From the NCBI GenBank assembly GCA_964482845.1, contig CAYZZE010000039.1, positions 1 through 18,974 of the forward strand: 18,974 bases of DNA, given 5' to 3'. Below are positions 1 through 7,733 of the stretch, piece after piece (within the stretch, counting starts at the first letter, position 1; the number at the start of each line of letters is the position of its first letter). The position numbers were made by a program, and so were the translations under genes. The stretch comes from VGPI01 sp964482845. GTDB lineage: Bacteria > Cloacimonadota > Cloacimonadia > Cloacimonadales > Cloacimonadaceae. A model generated the notes under the pieces. It saw nothing but the letters and a program-made list of their open reading frames with translations. It had not been told where the DNA came from and did not search any database.

Positions 1-235
1 GGTTATACTAAGGTTATGAAGCAGGGAGAATGCAGGAGAAAGCACTATTCCGCTTAAATCCAAACCTTCTTGAGACCTTCAGATAACTCAGAGCGGTTGA
101 CTCAAAGAGCATCCAGACTATCTGACAGGCATAATCCTAATTTATTACTGACAGTGCTGGAAGGAGAGACAATGTTGTATTTCCACGTTCTCGAGATTTG
201 GTAATTCCAATATGTGCAACACTCTTCTTGATATT
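1..235 (+). repeat. Palindrome-associated long repeat, copy 1 (starts mid-core)
   Basis: Bases 1-17 are one and a half 11-bp units (GGTTATACTAA) and form the right half of the palindromic core seen whole at 9626-9671. After the core come a leader (GAAGCAGGGAG) and about 200 bases that align to 9672-9885 with an estimated 70 percent identity by eye. Shared blocks include GAGCGGTTGA, TATCTGACA, CTGGAAGGAGAG and CACGTTCTCG. Translated pieces also match: FRLNPNLLET here against LIRSNLNLLR there, and RSRDLVIPICATLF against RSRKLVIPVCARLF. Stops and frame changes break both copies, so this looks like a decayed coding sequence carried with the repeat. I do not recognise the protein. Bases 236-408 hold only a palindrome (265-294) and no gene. 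Confidence 0.75.
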
Positions 236-264
236 TTGCCTCGGCATTAAGTCAGGTTTCTACC

Positions 265-294
265 GAGATGGCTTCGAGTACTCGGAGCCATCTC
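265..294. other. 30-bp near-perfect palindrome
   Basis: Positions 265-279 pair with 280-294 with a single mismatch (a G-U wobble on one strand) and essentially no loop. It lies about 115 bases beyond the stop of the minus-strand ferredoxin gene and about 30 bases past the repeat body. There is no T-run on the minus side, so it is not a convincing intrinsic terminator. It could be a distal transcript-end structure for the minus operon or part of the repeat element. A similar but shorter hairpin follows repeat copy 2 at 9987-10015. Confidence 0.5.
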
Positions 295-408
295 GAGGAG
301 AACTCGAAGCTATGTATCAGGGGAGAGGGAGGATATCTCCATCGGGAATAGGTTTTTTTAGGTGACAGAAAAATAAAGGAAAGAAGGGATGATCGATGGG
401 GAAATAGC

Positions 409-891
409 TTACTTTTTGGTGATGGCATCGACCGGACAGCCGTCATAATCCTCGCCATCGCCGTCATGGCAGATTCCGCAATTGATGCAGATATCCTGAT
501 CGATATGTGCTTTACCGTCTTTGATAGAGATTGCGCCAACGGGACAGACAGGGATACATAGCTGGCATGTAATACACTTGCTGGTATCGATGGTGTAGGT
601 GGGTTCTTCTTTTTGGATTGGGGTTTTCTTCTTTTCGGTAGTGGTCTTGATGGTTTGGGCAATAGTATCTCGTCTAACGGTGTCCGTAGGGATCGATGGA
701 TGTTGCGGGGTTCCGTTAGAGCTGTTTTCGGGCTCTGATACTTTATTGTCAGTTGTTTCAGAGATGGTCTCTCTCGGTAACGGTGGTTTGCGTCCCGGGG
801 CTTTGATAATGCCGAATGTGATCAGCGCTTGCCAGATGACTATGGTAGCCAATAACAACAGGAACAGTATCCTTAAAATCGTATCTTTCAT
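409..891 (-). CDS. Membrane-anchored 2[4Fe-4S] ferredoxin-like protein
   Basis: 160 residues. Residues about 5-27 are a hydrophobic membrane segment. Residues about 30-100 form a Ser/Thr/Pro/Lys-rich linker. The C-terminal 55 residues are a two-cluster ferredoxin domain. The first cluster site is standard: C106, C109, C112, C116 followed by Pro. The second has C135, C138, C141 and then C152-Pro, with ten acidic or glycine residues before the last cysteine instead of three. It is the last gene of the minus-strand run, 31 bases after the NapH-like gene. Its likely role is moving electrons between soluble ferredoxin or the 2-oxoacid oxidoreductase and the adjacent membrane iron-sulfur protein; that is inferred from position and fold. 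No Tat signal is visible, unlike NapG, and which side of the membrane the clusters face is unclear. The start is ATG with a weak GGTGAG upstream. Confidence 0.85.
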   Translation of the reverse strand: MKDTILRILFLLLLATIVIWQALITFGIIKAPGRKPPLPRETISETTDNKVSEPENSSNGTPQHPSIPTDTVRRDTIAQTIKTTTEKKKTPIQKEEPTYTIDTSKCITCQLCIPVCPVGAISIKDGKAHIDQDICINCGICHDGDGEDYDGCPVDAITKK

Positions 892-922
892 CTAATACTC
901 ACCGGTGTCAGGCACATCTGGA

Positions 923-1723
923 TCAATCCTCTTTGCGATGGTTGACGGTGGTAAAGGTGCCGGGTTTGGGACATTTGGCGGCGCACATCATGCAATGGAT
1001 GCAATTGAGGTTTTCGATCACTTCCGATTCCTGAAGGTTGATGTTCGTCGGACAGTATTGCATACAGATCCCGCAGTCCACGCAACTCTCCAGATTCCTG
1101 ATCAACTTGAAACGTTTAATCTTGAACAGCTCAGACAACCACTGAAAGACATTCATCAGAGCGGCATAGGGACAGAGCCAGCGGCACCACATCCGTTCGG
1201 TGAGAAGTCCGCCTATGGTGATCAGGGTGAGGATCACGATGCCACCGGGTATCATGCGTAGTGCGGTTGAAAATGCAACTACGGGACAGAAGCGCATATA
1301 GATGTAACTGATGCCGATAACCACGAAGGTAACGTTCAAAACCAGAACAAGATACTTCAATCCGGCTAACCTGCGTTCAAGGTAAAAGGGCACTCGTTTG
1401 GAACAGCGGTATTTTCTGCTGCGCAATTGATACAATGCCTCTTGATAAGTCCCCAGAGGACAAAGGTAGCCACAGAATTTGCGTCCCCAGAAAATGGTGG
1501 TAGTAGCGATGACCAGACCCGTGAGGATGGCAAAATTCATGGCAAGGGCAATGGCTGACGTGAAAGTGAAATTGTAGATACCAAAGCAGATAACTGAATA
1601 GGGACACCAAGAATGGACGATCTGGAAGGTGCCGACGATCAGCCGGTAGAGCACATAGTAAGTGGGGATCAGAGCGAGGATCTGGATCAGGAGGCGAAGC
1701 AGTTGAGTTCGGCATATCTTCAC
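923..1723 (-). CDS. NapH-like membrane iron-sulfur protein (Fer4_5 type)
   Basis: 266 residues. There are about four membrane segments (roughly residues 8-30, 58-80, 122-142, 155-175). The family's paired CxxxCP motifs are at C84-C88-P (CGYLCP) and C180-C184-P (CRWLCP). Two classical [4Fe-4S] sites follow at the C-terminus (C214, C217, C220, C224 and C241, C244, C247, C251). This is the NapH/NosR/CcoG-like domain arrangement. Known relatives pass electrons between a membrane or quinone pool and iron-sulfur partners. The start is a GTG six bases after the stop of the oxidoreductase beta gene, so translation is probably coupled. No nap, nos or cco genes are nearby, so denitrification or oxidase assembly is not indicated. 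An electron outlet for the 2-oxoacid oxidoreductase is the better reading. The family call is firm; the partner is inferred. Confidence 0.88.
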   Translation of the reverse strand: MKICRTQLLRLLIQILALIPTYYVLYRLIVGTFQIVHSWCPYSVICFGIYNFTFTSAIALAMNFAILTGLVIATTTIFWGRKFCGYLCPLGTYQEALYQLRSRKYRCSKRVPFYLERRLAGLKYLVLVLNVTFVVIGISYIYMRFCPVVAFSTALRMIPGGIVILTLITIGGLLTERMWCRWLCPYAALMNVFQWLSELFKIKRFKLIRNLESCVDCGICMQYCPTNINLQESEVIENLNCIHCMMCAAKCPKPGTFTTVNHRKED

Positions 1724-1729
1724 GGGTGG

Positions 1730-2572
1730 TTATCCTCGGTCAAAAATGCTCTTGAGAAGGGCGATCCTCTCATGGTCCGAACGGCGCTCAAGGTGTGGAT
1801 TATGATCGCCATAGAGGAGTTCGTGATAGGTGGGTTTGTCCTCTTGGCGGAAGATGCCGAGATGGATGGGATCGGCGGATTTTGCCAATCGGCGTGCGGT
1901 TTCTTCATCGGTTGGAATGTCGGTCAGAAGGGAGGTCTTTTCGTTGTAGAAGGTATAAGTATTGTTGTAACTGACGCAGGGCTGGAGCACTTCCACCACG
2001 GCAAAGCCCTGGTGGACAATGGCACGGTGGATCATCTCCTGCATATGATCCAGCTTGACGGAATAAGTGCGGGCGAGGAAGGTCGCTCCGGCTTCCATGA
2101 GCAGGGGTTGAACGGCAAAAGGCGATTCGATGCTGCCGAAGGGGGTGGATAAACCCTTGTAACCGGGGGCCATCACCGGGGAAAACTGACCGGTGGTGAG
2201 TCCGTAAACTCCATTGTTGTGCAGGATGACCGTAATATCCATATTCCGCTTGGCAGCAAAAAGGATATGCTCCAATCCCTCGCTCATGGAATCGCCATCA
2301 CCGGAAAAACAGACGACCCTGAGCGCAGGATTGGCAAGTTTGATTCCTTGCGCCAAGGCCACCGCTCTGCCGTGCAGCCCGTAAAAACCGCTTAGGTTTA
2401 TGTAATCAAAGATCTTACCGTGGCAACCGATGCCGCAGGTGATCACGATATTGCCAGCGGACATGCCTTCGGAGTCCAACTGAGTAACCGTATTTTTGAA
2501 GGCGGCGAGGATGCCAAAATTCCCGCATCCCTTGCACCAAGTGTTTTCATTCGGAGTGTCAAGACGTCGCAT
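1730..2572 (-). CDS. korB: 2-oxoacid:ferredoxin oxidoreductase, beta subunit
   Basis: 280 residues, normal for the KorB/PorB family. This is the thiamine-diphosphate subunit that, with the alpha subunit, oxidatively decarboxylates a 2-oxoacid with CoA and reduces ferredoxin. WCKGCGN gives cluster cysteines C13 and C16. C50 (GIGC) and C199 (LQPC) complete the usual four ligands of the [4Fe-4S] cluster. The TPP/Mg motif is GDGD at 91-94, followed by NNGVYGLT at 119-126. It begins inside the last 14 bases of the alpha gene, as is common for this pair. Substrate preference (2-oxoglutarate, pyruvate or branched-chain oxoacid) cannot be read from the sequence alone. The gene symbol reflects the family layout (fused gamma-alpha plus short beta). 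Confidence 0.93.
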   Translation of the reverse strand: MRRLDTPNENTWCKGCGNFGILAAFKNTVTQLDSEGMSAGNIVITCGIGCHGKIFDYINLSGFYGLHGRAVALAQGIKLANPALRVVCFSGDGDSMSEGLEHILFAAKRNMDITVILHNNGVYGLTTGQFSPVMAPGYKGLSTPFGSIESPFAVQPLLMEAGATFLARTYSVKLDHMQEMIHRAIVHQGFAVVEVLQPCVSYNNTYTFYNEKTSLLTDIPTDEETARRLAKSADPIHLGIFRQEDKPTYHELLYGDHNPHLERRSDHERIALLKSIFDRG

Positions 2573-4274
2573 CGATCACCTCCTGCAAGCGCCTGGCGAG
2601 GTCTTTGGGCTCAAAGGGTCTGCCGTCATACTTACGGATGTCGCCAATGATGTTCAAGCGGGTCTTCTCTTCCAGAAGCAAGCCTAAAGAACCATGTGAA
2701 TTATGTTCGACGATAATGGCGTTTTGTCCGTCATATTCTGCGAGGAGATCGGCAGGGAAGGGCTCCAGATAGATCAATGCAATGATGCTGACCTTTTGAT
2801 CGAGGTGTTTAGCTGCTTCACGCAGTTCCAGTGTAGTGGAGCCATAACAGAGGACAAGAGGAGTGCCATGACCATAGACCGCTATCCGTTGATGATTCTT
2901 AACCGCTTGTTCAATGGTGAGATACTTGCGTTCACGCTTGTCCTTGATGGCAATCATCGCATCCATCCTGTCGGTTCTGAGTCCCGATTCCAGGTGTTCA
3001 TGGGAATTCCATTTGATGGAGTGTATTGCGGGTGGAAAAGCGAGCGGTGAGACGCCGTTCTCAGTGATGCGATAGCGTTTGTAGTCATCCCTTTGCAGCT
3101 CCGGCGAGGCTTCGGGATTGATCTTTATATCAGAAGGCAGTTCTACTCCGGCACTACTCTCAGACAGGTGTTTTTCGGTGAGCAAGATGCATGGCGATTG
3201 CGTCTGCCAGGCAAGTTTCATAAGTTCATGAGCGAGGATAAAGGCGCGCTCAAAACCATCAGGGGCGGCAACGATGCGGGGGAATTCGCCATGACCTTGA
3301 TGCAACGCAAAGAAAAGGTCTTCCTGAGCGGTATAGGTGGAGACGCCGGTGGCTGGTCCCGGACGAGAGGATAGGATGAATAGCATCGGGACTTCTGCCA
3401 TGCCGCACAGGGAAAAGCCCTCTTGCATCAGAGCCACCCCACCGCCGCTGCTTCCCACGGCAACCCGGCATCCGGTAAAGGCCGTTCCGATTGCCATATT
3501 GATCACTGCGACCTCACTTTCGGCATGGATGGCATAGACGCCCAGTTTGTCACGCATGGCTGCCAAATAGTGCAGGATCGAAGATGCGGGCGTCATCGGA
3601 TAGCCATAATAGAAGTCCAGTCCGGCACTATATGCGCCGAGGGCTATCAACTGGTTGCCGGATAAGAGGGTGTGAGAGGGTTTGTTATGTGCGGTCGGTA
3701 AATCAATGGCTGGTATCTTGATCAGATCATGTATCGCTTTGGCGTATTGGGCATTAGTTTCAGAATCGCGGCGATAGTTTTGGCGTACTATGCTCTGGGT
3801 CTCATCTGCACTTATCCCCAAAACGGCACAGGCGATCGCCACCGCCGAGACGCTGATGTTCCCACTCTTGCCAAAGACGTGTTTCATCGTGGTGGTGAGC
3901 GGTAATCCATATCCGAAGTCTGATGTTCCATCGTCTGAATTGTGGAACAACAGAGCATCCGGAGCCAGGGATGAGGCGTGTTGATCCATGCTTTTCTGAT
4001 CGAAACAGATGAGAATATCGGCGTCTGAGTAGGCGCTATAGATGGGTTCTGTATCACTGGACACGACGGAGAAATTGTGTCCGCCTTTGATCAAACTCTG
4101 GTAATCGTCGGTCTGGAAAACGTATCGGCTGCGCCGGTCAAGAATTTGGGCGATCACTTGGGCGGCTTTTTTGATGCCTTCGCCGGCTTTTCCAGCGATG
4201 ATAATGGTGTATCGGTGTCCTTTTGTTTGACGCGGACGGGGCTTGAAATCAGACACGTGGTCTCCGGTGTACAT
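2559..4274 (-). CDS. korA: 2-oxoacid:ferredoxin oxidoreductase, gamma-alpha fusion subunit
   Basis: 571 residues. The N-terminal third (about 20-195) is the gamma domain, with a GKAGEG motif at 28-33 that in this family contacts CoA or substrate. The rest is the pyrimidine-binding alpha domain, with YGYPMTP at 223-229 and SSGGGVALMQEG farther on. The fusion order gamma then alpha is typical of bacterial KorA-type enzymes. No delta (ferredoxin) subunit is fused or adjacent in the usual place; the anchored ferredoxin at 409-891 could stand in for it. The start ATG follows the transketolase stop directly (TAATAAATG), with no Shine-Dalgarno sequence, so translation likely depends on the upstream gene. 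A start a few codons later is possible. Confidence 0.93.
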   Translation of the reverse strand: MYTGDHVSDFKPRPRQTKGHRYTIIIAGKAGEGIKKAAQVIAQILDRRSRYVFQTDDYQSLIKGGHNFSVVSSDTEPIYSAYSDADILICFDQKSMDQHASSLAPDALLFHNSDDGTSDFGYGLPLTTTMKHVFGKSGNISVSAVAIACAVLGISADETQSIVRQNYRRDSETNAQYAKAIHDLIKIPAIDLPTAHNKPSHTLLSGNQLIALGAYSAGLDFYYGYPMTPASSILHYLAAMRDKLGVYAIHAESEVAVINMAIGTAFTGCRVAVGSSGGGVALMQEGFSLCGMAEVPMLFILSSRPGPATGVSTYTAQEDLFFALHQGHGEFPRIVAAPDGFERAFILAHELMKLAWQTQSPCILLTEKHLSESSAGVELPSDIKINPEASPELQRDDYKRYRITENGVSPLAFPPAIHSIKWNSHEHLESGLRTDRMDAMIAIKDKRERKYLTIEQAVKNHQRIAVYGHGTPLVLCYGSTTLELREAAKHLDQKVSIIALIYLEPFPADLLAEYDGQNAIIVEHNSHGSLGLLLEEKTRLNIIGDIRKYDGRPFEPKDLARRLQEVIDATS

Positions 4275-4277
4275 TTA

Positions 4278-6173
4278 TTATAGGTCAAGCACTTGCTTGA
4301 TGGTCTTAACCAGGGAAGCGTGATCCATCTGAAAGGTCTTAAACAGATCATCTGCAGTGCCGGATAGGGGGTATTCATGGACTCCAATCTTGTGAACCGG
4401 GCAATTGATCTTTGCCGAAACCAGTTTGTCAGCAATAATGGCACCTAATCCAGCATTGATGTTATGGTCTTCGATGGTAAATATCATCCCGGTAGCAGCA
4501 GCGAGAACCAGATCCTGCCGCGAGATCTCAAGCGGAGAAGAGACATACATCAGACGTAGGAAGATGCCTTCTTCCCGCAAAATATCGACGGCTTTGGTTA
4601 CTCTGCCAACCGGGGTACCGGTCACCAAAACGGTGGCTTCCTTACCCTCGCGCAGGATGTCCATTTTCCCGTATTCGTATGAGTAATCCAGTCCATAATA
4701 GACCTCTTGATACTCATTACGCAGGATGGGCAGTTTGGAGCGTCCCATAGTAATCAGATAATTTCCGTTTTGGGTGGCGACCCAGCGAACGATCCTATCG
4801 GTATGATTGGGATCGGCAGGCGAAACAAGCCGGTAGCCAAAAAGATTACGCATCAAACCAATATAGTTGATGCACTGATGGGTGACTCCGTCTTCGCCGA
4901 CGTCTATTCCCACGTGAGTGACCACGGTCTTGAGGTTGGTGTGGTTAATGTCGTTGAGTCGCTGCATATTAAAGACCTCTTCCACGCCAAAGACGCCAAA
5001 GTCTGCCCAAAAGGTCTGGACGCCGCAAGTGGATAGCGCGCCGCCCATTACCGTAGTATGGTGTTCCATGATACCGCATTGGAAAAATCTGTCCGGCATC
5101 GTTTTCTCAAATTTGTCGGTCTTGACGCTGCCCTGAAGGTCGCAGTCAAGAACGACCATCGGGGTTTGGCTGTCTTTGTTGTGTATTGCTAGATCAGCCA
5201 GGGCATTGCCCCAGGCGCTACGATTATCGGTCTCATTATCATAGATGATGTGTCTTCCCGGAGTGATGGCAGGTCGCCATTGGTTCAGGTTTACGGCTGC
5301 GTGGCTCTTTCCATTTTTGTTGCGCAAGCGGCGGTATTCATCCAAGCGGTTGGGCATGCCGAGTAACTTGAGGGCATCGTCCAATTGTGCTTCAGATAGG
5401 GGAGAGCCGTGGTATTTGGCTTGGTTTTCCATAAAGGGGATGCCTTTGCCCATGATGGTGTGAGCAAGGATCATGGTAGGTCTATCGGTAGCCATAGCAT
5501 CCTGGATAGCGATGATGATCTGGGCAAGATCGTGTCCCTGGATCTCCAGCACATTCCATCCGTCGGCTTCCCAATTGCACCGGATGTTCTGGGGCATGAT
5601 GGCATTGATGTCCCCACCGATCTGGAGACGGTTGTAATCGATAAATACGGCAAGGTTTGAAAGGTTGTATTTGATGGCAAAACGCCGGGCTTCACTGATC
5701 TGTCCTTTTTGCTGTTCGCCGTCGCCCATTATCGTCCAGACGCGGTATTTGATGCTGTTGATTCGAGAGGCAAGGGCAAACCCACAGGCAGCAGAAAGAC
5801 CCTGTCCCAGATTTCCGCTTGACCATTCGATCCCGGGAGTGATGCGTTCCACATGCCCCGGGAAGATGCTGCCGATCTTGCGGTATCCGGATATGGCATC
5901 CTCAAGGTCGAAGTATCCGTTCAAAGCAAGCGCTGAATAAACAGCAGGCGAGACATGTCCATTGCTGATCACCAATCTGTCACGCTCCGGCAAGGAGGGA
6001 TTGTCAGGAGCATGACGCATGTTCTGGTAGAGCGACAGGATGATCTCGATGGCGGACATGGAGCCGCCGGGATGTCCGCTTTGGGCAAGGGTGGTCATAT
6101 GCAAGATCGCCGCTCGAGCTTTAACGGCGTGCATCTCGATAACGGAAAGAATCTGTCGGTCGATTGGTTTCAT
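4278..6173 (-). CDS. tkt: Transketolase (single-chain)
   Basis: 631 residues, close to the usual full-length size. Transketolase moves a two-carbon ketol unit between sugar phosphates in the non-oxidative pentose phosphate pathway and uses thiamine diphosphate. Visible signatures are GHPGG at 33-37, the TPP/Mg motif GDGE at 150-153, and the catalytic glutamate E370 in GIMEHH of the pyrimidine domain. A C-terminal domain with VLVTGTPVGRV follows. The start ATG has AAAGGAAT upstream. Pairing transketolase directly with a 2-oxoacid:ferredoxin oxidoreductase is unusual; both are TPP enzymes. Only 67 bases separate it from the tRNA-Ala, and a strong hairpin occupies most of that space, so its promoter is probably upstream of the tRNA. 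Some bacterial relatives are annotated as 1-deoxyxylulose-5-phosphate synthase-like, but the length and motifs fit transketolase. Confidence 0.92.
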   Translation of the reverse strand: MKPIDRQILSVIEMHAVKARAAILHMTTLAQSGHPGGSMSAIEIILSLYQNMRHAPDNPSLPERDRLVISNGHVSPAVYSALALNGYFDLEDAISGYRKIGSIFPGHVERITPGIEWSSGNLGQGLSAACGFALASRINSIKYRVWTIMGDGEQQKGQISEARRFAIKYNLSNLAVFIDYNRLQIGGDINAIMPQNIRCNWEADGWNVLEIQGHDLAQIIIAIQDAMATDRPTMILAHTIMGKGIPFMENQAKYHGSPLSEAQLDDALKLLGMPNRLDEYRRLRNKNGKSHAAVNLNQWRPAITPGRHIIYDNETDNRSAWGNALADLAIHNKDSQTPMVVLDCDLQGSVKTDKFEKTMPDRFFQCGIMEHHTTVMGGALSTCGVQTFWADFGVFGVEEVFNMQRLNDINHTNLKTVVTHVGIDVGEDGVTHQCINYIGLMRNLFGYRLVSPADPNHTDRIVRWVATQNGNYLITMGRSKLPILRNEYQEVYYGLDYSYEYGKMDILREGKEATVLVTGTPVGRVTKAVDILREEGIFLRLMYVSSPLEISRQDLVLAAATGMIFTIEDHNINAGLGAIIADKLVSAKINCPVHKIGVHEYPLSGTADDLFKTFQMDHASLVKTIKQVLDL

Positions 6174-6197
6174 TTCTATTCCTTTGAAAATGAAAGA

Positions 6198-6234
6198 ACC
6201 CCTTCACACTGCAAAGGGCAAGATGTGAAGGGGT
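6198..6234 (-). terminator. Hairpin between tRNA-Ala and transketolase
   Basis: A perfect 11-bp stem (6198-6208 with 6224-6234) with a 15-base loop begins 7 bases downstream of the tRNA 3' end on the minus strand. A moderately T-rich stretch (TTCTTTCATTTTC) follows. It reads as an intrinsic terminator for the tRNA. It could equally be a partial terminator or processing site that lets some transcription pass into the transketolase operon, since little room for another promoter remains. Confidence 0.7.
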
Positions 6235-6240
6235 AATTTA

Positions 6241-6316
6241 TGGTGGAGCATAGCGGGATCGAACCGCTGACCTCATGACTGCCAGTCATGCGCTCTCCCA
6301 GCTGAGCTAATGCCCC
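6241..6316 (-). tRNA. tRNA-Ala (anticodon GGC)
   Basis: A complete 76-base cloverleaf on the minus strand. The 7-bp acceptor stem (GGGGCAT with ATGCTCC) contains the G3-U70 wobble pair that identifies alanine tRNAs. The D arm is GCTC/GAGC. The anticodon stem CATGA/TCATG closes the loop CTGGCAG, which gives anticodon GGC for codon GCC. The T arm is AGCGG-TTCGATC-CCGCT. The discriminator is A, and CCA is encoded in the DNA. Confidence 0.97.
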
Positions 6317-6344
6317 GGAAATCTGTATCATATACGGAGCCCCA

Positions 6345-6371
6345 ATTCTATTACGCGCTGATATCTGTCAA
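6345..6371 (-). promoter_or_regulatory. Candidate sigma-70-type promoter for tRNA-Ala
   Basis: On the minus strand TTGACA (6366-6371) is followed after 15 bases by TAGAAT (6345-6350). The -10 box lies 28 bases upstream of the tRNA 5' end. The -35 box is a perfect consensus; the spacing is shorter than the ideal 17. It may also drive the transketolase operon by read-through. Confidence 0.45.
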
Positions 6372-6379
6372 GCATAAAC

Positions 6380-6645
6380 TCACTGGAGGATCGGGATATG
6401 CTCCCTGATTTGAGCCAAGGTCGGATCGTTATTTGCTTTGGTGGATGCGCTGCAGATCAATTGCAGATCGGCTCTTCTCCACCGCCATTTCTTGTCGCCG
6501 GCGGTGATGATATAGACGGTTTTGTCCGGATCAGCGTCGGGTTGCTGTTGTCCATTTCCACCTGCCGATAATTGTAAACCGGTTGGGAACAGGCAGACAG
6601 AAAGAAAATCAACAGCGATATGAGAGGTAATAGCATTCGATACAT
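6380..6645 (-). pseudogene. Small lipoprotein gene, apparently frameshifted
   Basis: From ATG at 6645 the protein opens with a lipoprotein signal (MYRMLLPLISLLIFFLSAC, lipobox LSAC, Cys at 19). In that frame it becomes low-quality and stops at 6457. The frame one base earlier is open through the same stretch, has no start of its own, and continues to a stop at 6380-6382. That frame reads as convincing protein, for example PDKTVYIITAGDKKWRW and later NNDPTLAQIREHIPIL. The simplest reading is one small secreted lipoprotein (about 85 residues) with a one-base frameshift around 6540-6580, either a true mutation or a sequencing error. It starts 13 bases after carbamate kinase and has no clear ribosome site. 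Function unknown. Confidence 0.5.
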
Positions 6646-6658
6646 GAAAAAGTCACTA

Positions 6659-7606
6659 TTATGGTATGATCCTGGTGCCGGTTTTGCCAGCAAAAGCATC
6701 AACAATGCAGTCGATAGAAGTGATCAGCACTTCTTTGCCGCCTTTTTGGATGAAGTCAATGGCGGCGAGGATCTTGGGTCCCATACTGCCGGCGGGGAAT
6801 TGACCTTCCTCATAATACTTTTGGGCGTCGGTAACGGAAAGGACGTTCAGATCACGCTGGCAGGGTTGTCCATAGTCGATGGATACTTTATCCACACCGG
6901 TAAGTATCACCAGCAGGTCGGCATCGATCTCGATCGCCAGCAGCATTGAGGCAAAGTCCTTATCGATCACGGCATCCACACCTTCGTAATTGCCCTTGTC
7001 ATCAATATATACGGGAATACCCCCTCCACCGACGGTGATGACGATCTTACCCTGATTGACGAGGTCTTTGACCGTACTGGCAGGGACAATATCGATCGGA
7101 TAGGGTGAGGGAACGACGCGGCGGTAACCCTTGCCGGAGTCCTCTTTCAGCGTCCAGCCGAGTTCTTGCTTCAGGTGTTCCGCCTGTTCCCGCGTGTAGT
7201 AAGTGCTCCCGACGAATTTGGTGGGGTTGAGCATGCTGGGGTCATTCCGGTCAACCACGACCTGAGCGGTAATGGTGACGACCTGTTTGTCGATACCCAC
7301 TTGGTGCAGGCGATTTTGCAGGGACTGCTCGATCATATAACCCATCGTTCCTTCGGTGGCGGCATTCAAGACACCCAGAGGCAGGGGTGCGATGCCTTCT
7401 TGTTCTCCGGCTTCCTGTTGGCGCAATAGGTTGCCTACCTGAGGACCGTTGCCATGGGTGATCGCCAGTTTATAGCCCTGGCGAATAAGTTCCACTACAC
7501 CACCAAGAGAGTCGCGGGTATTGGCAAATTGTTCACTGATGGTTCCTTTTTGACCGGCTTTTATGATGGCGTTTCCGCCCAGAGCCAAAACGGCTTTCTT
7601 ATCCAT
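6659..7606 (-). CDS. arcC: Carbamate kinase
   Basis: 315 residues, the usual length. The enzyme interconverts carbamoyl phosphate plus ADP with carbamate (ammonia and CO2) plus ATP in the cytoplasm; in fermenters it normally runs towards ATP. Amino-acid-kinase family signatures are ALGGNAI at the N-terminus, THGNGPQVGNLL, VITVGGGGIPV and DKDFAS. The start ATG has AAGGAG eight bases upstream. No arginine deiminase or ornithine carbamoyltransferase gene is in the window, so the source of carbamoyl phosphate is not shown. Its upstream neighbour, a cyclic-2,3-diphosphoglycerate-synthetase-like GTPase, is separated by a strong hairpin. Such GTPases are known to me near carbamate kinase in other anaerobes. 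Confidence 0.96.
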   Translation of the reverse strand: MDKKAVLALGGNAIIKAGQKGTISEQFANTRDSLGGVVELIRQGYKLAITHGNGPQVGNLLRQQEAGEQEGIAPLPLGVLNAATEGTMGYMIEQSLQNRLHQVGIDKQVVTITAQVVVDRNDPSMLNPTKFVGSTYYTREQAEHLKQELGWTLKEDSGKGYRRVVPSPYPIDIVPASTVKDLVNQGKIVITVGGGGIPVYIDDKGNYEGVDAVIDKDFASMLLAIEIDADLLVILTGVDKVSIDYGQPCQRDLNVLSVTDAQKYYEEGQFPAGSMGPKILAAIDFIQKGGKEVLITSIDCIVDAFAGKTGTRIIP

Positions 7607-7634
7607 TATAATTCTCCTTGTATAAAACTCAATT

Positions 7635-7700
7635 TCCCCGAAAGTCCAATTGGGGACTTTCGGGGAGTGGCATTACCTGCGAGGCGGTCACCGAACCGCC
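7635..7700 (-). terminator. Double hairpin after the GTPase gene
   Basis: On the minus strand the GTPase stop is followed first by a small GC-rich hairpin (GGCGGT at 7683-7688 with ACCGCC at 7695-7700). A strong hairpin then follows, with a perfect 13-bp stem (7635-7647 with 7654-7666) and a 6-base loop. AAATTGAGTTTTAT comes next. This is a likely intrinsic terminator. It sits only 28 bases before the carbamate kinase start, so carbamate kinase must rely on read-through or on a promoter overlapping the hairpin. Confidence 0.7.
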
Positions 7701-7733
7701 GACAATAGTATTAATCCTTGATTTGTGCTTGAC

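Noticed and set aside
905..1261. Plus-strand open frames opposite the iron-sulfur and oxidoreductase genes
   Set aside because: They are antisense shadows of well-supported minus-strand genes, lacking ribosome sites and family motifs.
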